DNA of 13,020 bases, taken from the NCBI GenBank assembly GCA_903970355.1, contig CAJCIF010000163.1, positions 1 to 13,020 on the forward strand. The letters are read 5' to 3'. Made by a program: the position numbers and the translations under genes. The notes beneath the pieces are model-generated. The model was given only the letters and a program-made list of their open reading frames with translations, was not told the DNA's origin and did no database searches. Numbering within the stretch: position 1 is the first letter of the stretch; every line of letters starts with the position of its first letter. This document shows, piece by piece, positions 6,067 to 12,232 of the stretch. This DNA comes from Actinomycetota bacterium. Lineage in GTDB: Bacteria > Cyanobacteriota > Vampirovibrionia > Obscuribacterales > Obscuribacteraceae.

Positions 6067-6771
6067 ATGCTTGTTCGGAAGCGCACGCCGGAAATAATGG
6101 ACGATCCAGAGCTGGATGAGTCTTTGCATTTTGATGCGCTCACCGGACTCGGCCGTTTAAATATGGCCAGCGCAGCACATCTGCACGTTACCCGTTGTTT
6201 AACCACTTGCCATCGCAATTCGAGCACAAAACCGGTGCGCATTCTTGATATCGCAACTGGTGGCGCCGACATTCCCTTTGCGATCTCGAGATTTGCAAAG
6301 TCTTCTGCAATTCCGATCGAAATAGAAGCCTGTGACATTAGTGAAACTGCCCTTCGTTTCGCCGAGAAGCGTGCAAAACGGGAAGACTTACCAATCAGAT
6401 TTTTCAAGTTGGATGCCTTAAATGAGAGCCTTCCCCAAAACTACGATCTTGTTATGACTTCGCTGTTTACTCATCATCTCGATCCACCGGATGTAGTTCG
6501 ACTGCTTTCGAAAATGCGCGGTGCTGCCAGGCAAGCAGTTTTGGTAGACGATCTTGAGAGATCTTCATTGAATCTTGCCATGGTAACTTTCGCAAGTAGA
6601 TTGCTGGCAAGGTCTCCTATTGTGCACCACGATGGACCGGCTTCCGTTCGCGCCGCATATACATTTGATGAATTGCTTGAACTGGCTCAACAAGCCGGTC
6701 TGAAAAATGCAAAAATTCAGCGTCATTTCCCTTGTCGATTGTTTCTGCAAGACTGGACAGCCAATGCATAA
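6067..6771 (+). CDS. Class I SAM-dependent methyltransferase of a type III PKS operon
   Basis: A 234-residue cytoplasmic enzyme. The Rossmann-like core shows motif I ILDIATGGADIP (59-70, the SAM glycine loop), an acidic residue closing beta-2 in EACDIS (D90, expected to bind the SAM ribose), and motif IV YDLVMTSLFTHHLDP (126-140). The last beta region and C-terminus (VLVDDLERSS, RAAYTFDELLELAQQAGL) resemble methyltransferases found beside bacterial type III PKS genes. The opening RTPEIMDDPELDESLHFDAL is also typical of that group, so I keep the ATG at 6067 rather than the one at 6097, which would remove RKRTPE. The likely role is methylating the polyketide or its ring; O- or C-methylation cannot be told apart here. 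It overlaps the next gene by 8 bases. Confidence 0.82.
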   Translation: MLVRKRTPEIMDDPELDESLHFDALTGLGRLNMASAAHLHVTRCLTTCHRNSSTKPVRILDIATGGADIPFAISRFAKSSAIPIEIEACDISETALRFAEKRAKREDLPIRFFKLDALNESLPQNYDLVMTSLFTHHLDPPDVVRLLSKMRGAARQAVLVDDLERSSLNLAMVTFASRLLARSPIVHHDGPASVRAAYTFDELLELAQQAGLKNAKIQRHFPCRLFLQDWTANA

Positions 6772-7915
6772 CCTGCAAGATCTAAATCGAAATTGGGATG
6801 CCACCATTATTGGTGCAGGTCCGGCCGGTGCATATTGCGCAGCCAACCTTGCAGATCGAAAGCTACAAGTCCTGCTCCTGGACAAAGCGCAATTTCCTCG
6901 TAACAAGGTATGCGGCTGCTGCCTCAATCAAGAAACAATCGCAATGCTGCAGCTGCTAGATGCCTGGTCTCATCCGTTAATGCGCGAAGCAGTGCCATTG
7001 CACAATATTGTCATCTCGCATGGAGCCAGTCGGGCCAATCTTGATTTGCCGGAAGGAAGAGTTATTACACGTCAATCACTCGACACAGCACTGGCTGAAA
7101 TTGCCGCAGCGAAAGGAGCCACTTTCCTTCCTAAGATTAATGCGATTGTTGAAAATGCAATCAATAACAACCGCACCGTATCCTTATCGAACGGCAGCAG
7201 TTCTTTGGAGATAACGTCAAAAGCCGTCATTGTCGCAGATGGTGTGGCCGGCTCCGCGCTGCGAAAACTTCCTGAATTTGATGCTGTAATCGCTCCAAGT
7301 TCGCGAATTGGCATTGGTGCGCATCTTGCGGACAGCAGCAATCAGTTCGGCCCAGGTGCAATTCATATGTATTGTTGTGAGGACGGTTATGTTGGTGTGG
7401 TTCGTTTACCCAGTAACGCACTCGACATCGCAGCGGCCGTAGATGCAAAAGTGTTGGCAAAATACGAACATATTTCTGATTGGATGGCAAAAGTTTTTCG
7501 ATCTTGCCATGTAAAAGAACCTGAACTTCTCTCGACTGCCGATTGGAAAGGCACAACTGCACTAACCAGGCGCAGACGAGTGGAAGCAGAGCGCTTGTTT
7601 GTGATCGGCGATTCGGCAGGATACACGGAACCCTTTACTGGGCAGGGCATTGCCTGGGCGTTGCAATCGGCACAAATTGTGAGTCCGTTTGTGGAGAAGG
7701 CTTCAAAGAATTGGGATCGGAAAATCGAACTTGAGTGGAAAAAAGCATATCAATCTGCAATTACTTCCAGACAAAACATTAGTTCTGTAGTGGCGAAATT
7801 AGTGCGCAACGACTTTTTGTTTGCGTCCGTCTTGCGCTCACTAAACCTGTTTCCAATCCTTGGCAGTCCTGTTATTCGTCAATTAAATCGCACCACTTCT
7901 ATGGCATCTCTATGA
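6764..7915 (+). CDS. FAD-dependent oxidoreductase (geranylgeranyl-reductase-like) of the PKS operon
   Basis: A 383-residue flavoprotein. Residues 12-22 (DATIIGAGPAG) are the beta-alpha-beta dinucleotide loop that binds FAD, and VLLLDK (37-41) closes beta-2. NKVCGCCLN (47-55) sits where the geranylgeranyl reductase and PHBH-like groups carry R/K-x-K-x-CGG; the second Gly is Cys here. VIGDSAGYTEPFTGQGI (280-296) is the second FAD motif (GD). It probably hydroxylates, oxidises or reduces the polyketide product. The ATG at 6764 overlaps the methyltransferase stop (ATGCATAA), which implies coupling. An upstream in-frame ATG at 6707 would lie deep inside the methyltransferase gene and is rejected. 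The next gene overlaps the end by 4 bases (ATGA). Confidence 0.85.
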   Translation: MHNLQDLNRNWDATIIGAGPAGAYCAANLADRKLQVLLLDKAQFPRNKVCGCCLNQETIAMLQLLDAWSHPLMREAVPLHNIVISHGASRANLDLPEGRVITRQSLDTALAEIAAAKGATFLPKINAIVENAINNNRTVSLSNGSSSLEITSKAVIVADGVAGSALRKLPEFDAVIAPSSRIGIGAHLADSSNQFGPGAIHMYCCEDGYVGVVRLPSNALDIAAAVDAKVLAKYEHISDWMAKVFRSCHVKEPELLSTADWKGTTALTRRRRVEAERLFVIGDSAGYTEPFTGQGIAWALQSAQIVSPFVEKASKNWDRKIELEWKKAYQSAITSRQNISSVVAKLVRNDFLFASVLRSLNLFPILGSPVIRQLNRTTSMASL

Positions 7916-9015
7916 CAAAAATGGAAACAAATAAATCGGGGGCAAACATATTGGCTCTTGGGACAGCAGTTCCAACTGGGCGTTTCTCTCAGGCAAGAGC
8001 AGCGGCCGAATTGGCAATGCTTTGCGAAAGCACAGATAGACAGCGGTCAGTCTTAAATAACTTGTTCAACCGCAGTGGTATTCGTTATCGCTCCGCGACA
8101 ATTTTCGACATCGAGCACGATACTTCAACGCTCTACACCCCGGCAAACGGAACAGGTAAGGGACCATCAACTGAAGCGCGCATGCAGCGATACGAAGAAG
8201 ACGTTTTGCCTTTGGCAATGAAAGCGGCGACAAAAGCACTTTCAGATGCAGAACTTGAGCCGCACGCTATCACACATTTGGTCACCGTCTCTTGTACGGG
8301 GTTTGCAGCACCCGGATTTGATCTCGGTTTAATAGAACAAATTCCTTTGCCGGCTAATACGCCCAGAACGCACGTAGGATTTATGGGTTGCCACGGTATG
8401 ATGAACGGCATGCGAGTTGCCAATGCGTTTGTGGAAGCCAATCCAAACAACATTGTTTTATTGTGCGCTTCCGAACTTTGTTCTTTGCATTTTCAATACG
8501 GCTGGGAGTCAGACAACATCGTTGCCAATTCTCTCTTTGCCGATGGGGCGGCAGCAATGATATTAGCCGCACCGACAAAAAAAACGGGTCTCAATTTGAA
8601 TCTCATCGCCAACAGCTCATATGTCATTCCAAACTCAGCAGACTATATGACCTGGAAAATTCAGGATCATGGCTTCGCCATGACGTTGGCTGCTGAACTT
8701 CCTTCTCTGGTTTCGAAAACGCTACCAAACTGGCTCAGTACCTGGTTAGCGACACAAGGGCTATCCATACAAGACGTTGGCAGTTGGGCAGTTCATCCCG
8801 GCGGCAAGCGCATACTGGATGCGGTTGAAACTTCGCTTGGTTTGGAACCCGTTTCCCTGAAAGCTTCTCGCAAAATACTGTCGGAGTATGGCAACATGTC
8901 TTCTCCGACAGTACTTTTCATTCTTCAGGAATTACTCACAACCGAACTTTCTCTTCCGCTGGTTATGCTTGGATTTGGTCCGGGTGTGACAATTGAAGCG
9001 GCTTTACTTTCGTAG
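7912..9015 (+). CDS. Type III polyketide synthase (chalcone/stilbene synthase family)
   Basis: A 367-residue ketosynthase homodimer type, of usual family length (350-400). The catalytic triad is complete: C160 in VGFMGCHGMMNG, H295 in WAVHPGGKRIL, and N328 in SEYGNMSSPTVLF. VSCTGFAAPGFD (126-137) and the C-terminal GFGPGVTIE (354-362) are further signatures. It extends a CoA-linked acyl starter with malonyl-CoA units and cyclises the chain, giving a pyrone, resorcinol, phloroglucinol or similar. Starter choice cannot be read from sequence. ATGA overlap with the oxidoreductase stop means coupled translation; an alternative ATG lies at 7921. Its last 12 bases overlap the end of the convergent gene at 9004. 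Confidence 0.95.
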   Translation: MTKMETNKSGANILALGTAVPTGRFSQARAAAELAMLCESTDRQRSVLNNLFNRSGIRYRSATIFDIEHDTSTLYTPANGTGKGPSTEARMQRYEEDVLPLAMKAATKALSDAELEPHAITHLVTVSCTGFAAPGFDLGLIEQIPLPANTPRTHVGFMGCHGMMNGMRVANAFVEANPNNIVLLCASELCSLHFQYGWESDNIVANSLFADGAAAMILAAPTKKTGLNLNLIANSSYVIPNSADYMTWKIQDHGFAMTLAAELPSLVSKTLPNWLSTWLATQGLSIQDVGSWAVHPGGKRILDAVETSLGLEPVSLKASRKILSEYGNMSSPTVLFILQELLTTELSLPLVMLGFGPGVTIEAALLS

Positions 9016-9858
9016 ATTTTCCGGTTCAGGCGCATCTTGCATGTTGTTCATGATGTCGTCATTGAGCTGGTCCACGAAATCTTGCGAAATCTTATCGGGA
9101 GCACCATGAAAACCATCTTGATCTACGGTAATTTGTGCTGGGATAAAACCTCTCACGCCCTCACTGGTCCACCCTCTCATATTGTGGGTCCAGGTCGTTC
9201 CTTCAGGTGTTTCAATCTCTGAAAGATTGCCTTTTGCGTCGTAATTGAATTTGAAGGAACCTTCGTCAACGGATGCTTTAAATTCATCTACTTGGCCATA
9301 TTCATTTTTGTGGGAAAGATCACCGCGAGCATCTTGTATTGTAGTATCGTGCATTTCGTCCTTACGGCGCACATCTGCCATACCAGGAATTTGAAGGGCA
9401 GAAGCATCGTCTGTCACATGCAAACCGTTTTTATCGGCAGTAACAGTTCCAAAATGATGTTCGGTTTGGCCGCCATCAGCGGACCAATTCCCATCACCAG
9501 TGGCAATCCATGTCTGGTTTGAAGTGCGATCATTGATCGTTTCGACGTTGCCGCCGCGACCATAGGAGAGCGAGTAATCATGCCCCTTTTGACCGTCTTG
9601 GTCGCCATATTGGAAGTTGGTGATTCGGCCTTCCTGATCTTGCAAATAATGATCACCTTTCACAGCACCTGGTTGCGAGCTTGCAAGCAGAAGGTCCGCA
9701 CTCGGGAAGCCATATGATTGAACAGAGGCATCGTTACTACGTCTTTGTTCGAGAGGATCGATTTTGAGAGTCAAAGGTTCTGAACTGTGATGATGAAATA
9801 GATTGTTGATTTGTGTCTCAACGTGCGTGCCAAAATCCTCAAAAGAGCTAGCGCCCAT
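9004..9858 (-). CDS. RHS/YD-repeat-like protein, lineage-type, function unknown
   Basis: A 284-residue protein with no clear signal peptide. After a 70-residue N-terminus with a HHH cluster come two related units of about 78 residues (74-151 and 175-253). Each has QD-x2-G-x-I/L, a YG, then GN followed by an acidic/Ile position, TW, a later W, and V-x2-(N/D)-G-(L/F)-H. Clearest YD-like pieces: FNYDAKGNLSEIETPEG and DYSLSYGRGGNVETI. The units recall RHS/YD beta-shell repeats, as in wall-associated or toxin proteins, but there is no RHS core or toxin tail. The ATG at 9858 is chosen over a TTG two codons upstream because GAGAGG lies 9 bases before it. Its last 12 bases overlap the PKS gene end, tail to tail. 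Confidence 0.78.
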   Translation of the reverse strand: MGASSFEDFGTHVETQINNLFHHHSSEPLTLKIDPLEQRRSNDASVQSYGFPSADLLLASSQPGAVKGDHYLQDQEGRITNFQYGDQDGQKGHDYSLSYGRGGNVETINDRTSNQTWIATGDGNWSADGGQTEHHFGTVTADKNGLHVTDDASALQIPGMADVRRKDEMHDTTIQDARGDLSHKNEYGQVDEFKASVDEGSFKFNYDAKGNLSEIETPEGTTWTHNMRGWTSEGVRGFIPAQITVDQDGFHGAPDKISQDFVDQLNDDIMNNMQDAPEPENLRK

Positions 9859-9867
9859 CTTCAAGTA

Positions 9868-9872
9868 CCTCT
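9868..9872 (-). promoter_or_regulatory. Ribosome binding site AGAGG choosing the start at 9858
   Basis: Spacing is 9 bases to the ATG at 9858 but only 3 to the TTG at 9864, so the ATG is favoured. Confidence 0.5.
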
Positions 9873-9983
9873 CTTTTATTTAGTAAGTTTGTTTGCCAAC
9901 CAACTCTGAGAGATTAGCAAGAAGTTTTGGCACACACTTGGCAACTTTTAATAATTCTGATTTGGGCGAATGGGAGCCCGATT

Positions 9984-10361
9984 TTAGCCCCTATCACCCA
10001 GAAAAACGGCGTCCGTCTTCTCTTTCGAGTCTGTCACGAAAATAAGTTGCCCGTTTTCAAACTTGATTTCCGGATAGTATCCGGATTTGTCATCGATTGC
10101 TTTCGTTTCCGCATAGATGGCCTTTAGCAATTCTGGATTTCCCCTGGCCATATCGTTAATCTGGTGCAACTCACGTTCCAGTGCTTTGTGAGCACCTTGC
10201 TCAGTTGCTTCCATACCAGGCAAATCATGATGCGTGCCACGAAGGCGGTCACTGATTTCGGCGCGCCCCAAATTCGACATAGATGACCGCAAGTTTCCCT
10301 CTAACCGGGCAAGATCCTGCGCCAGTTCTTTAGGGGATGGTTTGTCGCCTTCTATGGACAT
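9984..10361 (-). CDS. Hypothetical small helical protein (125 aa)
   Basis: I recognise no family. The first 90 residues are strongly helical and charged (SPKELAQDLARLEGNLRSS, then KALERELHQINDMARGN), possibly a coiled-coil or helical hairpin. The last 35 look like two beta-strands: GYYPEIKFENGQLIFVTDS. The same order of helical pair, Pro, strand, G-turn and strand ending in FV appears at the end of the 192-residue protein at 10814, which hints at a shared domain. Start: GTGAGA lies about 8 bases before the ATG at 10361. A TATATA box lies about 50 bases upstream, so it may have its own promoter. No membrane segment. Confidence 0.65.
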   Translation of the reverse strand: MSIEGDKPSPKELAQDLARLEGNLRSSMSNLGRAEISDRLRGTHHDLPGMEATEQGAHKALERELHQINDMARGNPELLKAIYAETKAIDDKSGYYPEIKFENGQLIFVTDSKEKTDAVFLGDRG

Positions 10362-10382
10362 AAAAGAGTCTCACGTTCGCAA

Positions 10383-10394
10383 GCTTAAATAAGC
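10383..10394. repeat. Inverted repeat GCTTA-AA-TAAGC upstream of the 125-residue gene
   Basis: Five-base perfect arms lie between the -10 candidate (10409-10414) and the ATG at 10361, close to the expected transcription start. This suits an operator, but short AT-rich arms arise often by chance. Confidence 0.25.
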
Positions 10395-10408
10395 GGAGCA
10401 CTCGTTTT

Positions 10409-10414
10409 TATATA
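10409..10414 (-). promoter_or_regulatory. Possible -10 box (TATATA) for the 125-residue gene
   Basis: TATATAAAA on the minus strand lies 48 bases before the ATG at 10361. No convincing -35 hexamer is seen. Confidence 0.3.
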
Positions 10415-10440
10415 CCCAGAAATATGATGAAAAGACACCT

Positions 10441-10475
10441 ACAAAATAGAACAGCGCCCTGCTAAGCAGTGCGCT
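10441..10475 (-). terminator. Candidate intrinsic terminator below the 68-residue gene
   Basis: On the minus strand AGCGC pairs with GCGCT (five bases), then one mismatch, then CTGC pairs with GCAG around a TTA loop, giving a stem at 10453-10475. It is followed by GTTCTATTTTGT, a moderate T-rich tract. It would end transcripts coming from the 10572 and 10814 genes, and it fits the separate promoter candidate for the next gene downstream. Confidence 0.5.
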
Positions 10476-10571
10476 ATTCCGTCCCCGTTTAGCAAGCCTC
10501 CACAAGGACTGCCCGGTCGGTTACTGCAAATTGGAGAAATTTAGTACAACGGTAGACTTACCCGGTTTCTA

Positions 10572-10778
10572 CTAGTTGTAGGTTTCGTCCTCTTTCAGTA
10601 ACTGACCTGGTCTCGTCAGTTCGAGTGGTGCTTTACTGTGCTGCATACTAGCGGATGTTTGTGACAAATAATTGGCAACATCACTCATTCCAAAAATTTT
10701 TTCGATCTCATTAAGCTCTCGATTTGTGCCATTACCAATGGTGCTTACTTGGTTCCAAAAGAGAAAGCGCAGCTGCAT
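10572..10778 (-). CDS. Hypothetical very small protein (68 aa)
   Basis: I recognise no family. MQLRFLFWNQ is followed by a charged helix (RELNEIEKIFGMSDVANYL) and a Ser/Gln-rich then Pro/Lys tail ending in two consecutive TAG stops. Start is uncertain: an ATG at 10778 or a GTG at 10787. Neither has a strong Shine-Dalgarno, and the frame is open back to 10847 inside the neighbour. It lies 35 bases below the stop of the 192-residue gene, on the same strand. Part of its coding sequence (10638-10679) has a 74 percent identical match at 11498-11539, which favours real, duplicated coding DNA. It could also be a decayed remnant. Confidence 0.42.
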   Translation of the reverse strand: MQLRFLFWNQVSTIGNGTNRELNEIEKIFGMSDVANYLSQTSASMQHSKAPLELTRPGQLLKEDETYN

Positions 10779-10813
10779 CGCAACCACGCTTTCAAAGCTC
10801 GAAGATGTAATTG

Positions 10814-11392
10814 CTATGTAAGTGTATGGTCTGTATGAACAGGCTTTTTAGTATTGAAAGTACATTCGTTTTGCTGTTCTTTTGTAGTATGGATATCGAC
10901 TTCATGCTGAGTAGCTGCCTTGGCTGGCACAAAGTCAAGCTCGAGAACATTGCCATAAACATCGGTTTTTACAGCAATATGCGGCATCCCGTACTTATAC
11001 GGACCGTAATAAGTGTTGAGAGCATTTATGAGCTTATGCAATTTTTCCGGTGAAAGTTCGCGTACTTCCTTTTCTGCTCTCGCAAGAGCACTCTGATTAC
11101 CAGAAGCGGCCAATTCTAGATCACCCTTAATTCGAGTGACATCTAGCGATTGATTGGCATCCGCATTACCGGATCTACCTGCTGCAACAGCACCTAATTG
11201 TTTCCCTACATTGCAAGGATCGTGATGGTCTTTTCCGCCTTGACTCTGCGGAATACCATCACCTTGTTGAGCTGCTTTACCAGCATGACCGCCGCCGTTG
11301 CCCTCATTGGACAGTATCTGACCAACCTGTGGGAGATGAGTAGTATCGCTTACGGCAATCGGGGGATCATGATGTTCAAAGTTTGTGGTCAT
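10814..11392 (-). CDS. Hypothetical His/Gly/Gln-rich N-terminus protein with helical C-terminal domain (192 aa)
   Basis: I recognise no family. Residues 1-75 are low complexity and polar, rich in His, Gly, Gln and Asp (GNGGGHAGKAAQQGDG, GGKDHHDP). Residues 85-150 look folded: helices TRIKGDLELAASGN and LARAEKEVRELSPEKLHKL, then beta-strands PHIAVKTDVYGNVLELDFV. The tail is again polar and charged. There is no signal peptide. The C-terminal layout resembles that of the 125-residue protein at 9984, so the two may share a lineage-type domain. Start: GGAGG at 11402-11406 lies 9 bases before the ATG, the strongest ribosome site in this region. It is followed after 35 bases by the 68-residue ORF. 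Confidence 0.68.
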   Translation of the reverse strand: MTTNFEHHDPPIAVSDTTHLPQVGQILSNEGNGGGHAGKAAQQGDGIPQSQGGKDHHDPCNVGKQLGAVAAGRSGNADANQSLDVTRIKGDLELAASGNQSALARAEKEVRELSPEKLHKLINALNTYYGPYKYGMPHIAVKTDVYGNVLELDFVPAKAATQHEVDIHTTKEQQNECTFNTKKPVHTDHTLT

Positions 11393-11497
11393 TTAAAAGT
11401 TCCTCCAGGAAAAGCTTTCGCAGGACCAACAATGAAGTGGGTCCGTTTTACAAGCGACAAGCTTTGATGAAATTGAAGATGGAATGCAGGTTGGAGA

Positions 11498-11539
11498 GGG
11501 TTGGATAGTAACTGATGTTTGTGACTTATTCTTGGCACC
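11498..11539 (-). repeat. Non-coding partial copy of a segment of the 68-residue gene (10638-10679)
   Basis: By hand alignment 31 of 42 bases match without gaps, including a 12-base identical core (GTCACAAACATC on the minus strand). In the frame of the gene the copy reads GAKNKSQTSVTIQP against VANYLSQTSASMQH. The frame runs open on either side but has no start codon or ribosome site. It probably marks a duplicated and decayed tail of a neighbour. The rest of the 177-base gap (11393-11569) holds no gene that I can see. Confidence 0.4.
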
Positions 11540-11551
11540 TGCACTGTGCAG
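11539..11551 (-). repeat. Short perfect palindrome CTGCAC-A-GTGCAG downstream of the TPR gene
   Basis: Six-base perfect arms around one base, 19 bases beyond the TPR gene stop. As RNA it would fold with five pairs and a three-base loop. No T-tract follows, so it is at most a weak or Rho-assisted terminator or a 3' stabilising hairpin. Confidence 0.35.
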
Positions 11552-11569
11552 CAAAAGCGCTTCCGAACG

Positions 11570-12232
11570 CTAGAACACGTCGAGTAATTCCTTCAGTCCT
11601 TCCGGATCACTGTTAGTTGTTACACAATCATCATGCAAGGGATGCTTCTGTAGATCATGGAATTTCACTTCGTCCGCTTTTGCATCAACATCTCTACCAA
11701 GCGCTCTATAAGCCATTGAGCGATTGGAATAGTTTTTTGCATATGCTGGTCGCATGGCAATTGCTTTGTCCAATTCTGCAACACCATTTATGTAATCATG
11801 TTTCGAACAATATAAATAACCAAGCCACTGGTGCGTCCATACCGCTGCCACTCTGCCCGCGTTTAGATCTGGATCCATCTTAACCATTCCGATTCGCATC
11901 GTGTCTCGATAAGGGTTGGCTTTCAGGCTGGATTTCATGTCGGCTATTGCATTGGAAATATCGTTCATCTTCATATAGACTTTGCCGCGTCGAAAGTATG
12001 CGGCAAAATCATTCGGGTTAGCCTTAATATCCTTGGTGTATTTTTGAATAAGTAGACGGGGATTCGTTTCAACTGCTGGAGTTGCTGCCTTCTTCTCGGC
12101 ATGGGCAACCAATGGCTGGACATACATAGCCAAAGCGAGAAACAAAAAGGCAATATTGAGTGAGCTTAAATGCATGATTGCATTCCGGAACCGAAGTAGT
12201 TTCCAAAACCTACAAGAACCACTTCGCGTCAT
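11570..12232 (-). CDS. Exported TPR-repeat protein
   Basis: A 220-residue protein. A basic n-region (WKLLRFRN), a hydrophobic core (LNIAFLFLALAMYV) and VAHA before EKK give a signal peptide with likely cleavage after A45, so it acts in the periplasm or outside. The rest is TPR: about 74-107 (FAAYFRRGKVYMKMNDISNA and following), 133-164 (THQWLGYLYCSKHDYINGVA and following) and 165-198, each with the W/A-x2-LG-Y...A pattern and a Pro between repeats. TPRs bind protein partners; none is known here. The start is uncertain: 12232 keeps the basic n-region but overlaps the end of glgX by 23 bases, while 12175 lies clear of glgX but leaves an uncharged n-region. Neither has a strong ribosome site (GGA lies 8 bases before 12175). 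Confidence 0.75.
   Translation of the reverse strand: MTRSGSCRFWKLLRFRNAIMHLSSLNIAFLFLALAMYVQPLVAHAEKKAATPAVETNPRLLIQKYTKDIKANPNDFAAYFRRGKVYMKMNDISNAIADMKSSLKANPYRDTMRIGMVKMDPDLNAGRVAAVWTHQWLGYLYCSKHDYINGVAELDKAIAMRPAYAKNYSNRSMAYRALGRDVDAKADEVKFHDLQKHPLHDDCVTTNSDPEGLKELLDVF

Noticed and set aside
5891..6067. N-terminal extension of the lipoprotein (59 more residues, ATG at 6067)
   Set aside because: It would bury the signal peptide, and it covers the divergent control region with both promoter candidates; AGGAG and the signal peptide fit the start at 5890.
6707..6763. Upstream ATG for the flavoenzyme
   Set aside because: It would add 19 residues before the FAD loop and lie deep within the methyltransferase gene; the ATG in ATGCATAA is the usual coupled start.
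10525..10600. tRNA-like stretch with a D-loop-like TAGTACAACGGTAGACT and a later GGTTTCG
   Set aside because: The acceptor ends do not pair, the would-be anticodon arm has a five-base loop, and the T-arm consensus GGTTCRA is broken. The 3' part overlaps the 68-residue ORF.
11423..11444. GGACC-N12-GGTCC followed by GTTTTA as a plus-strand terminator
   Set aside because: No plus-strand gene ends there and the loop is long. It lies just upstream of a minus-strand gene, where chance or an operator is equally likely.
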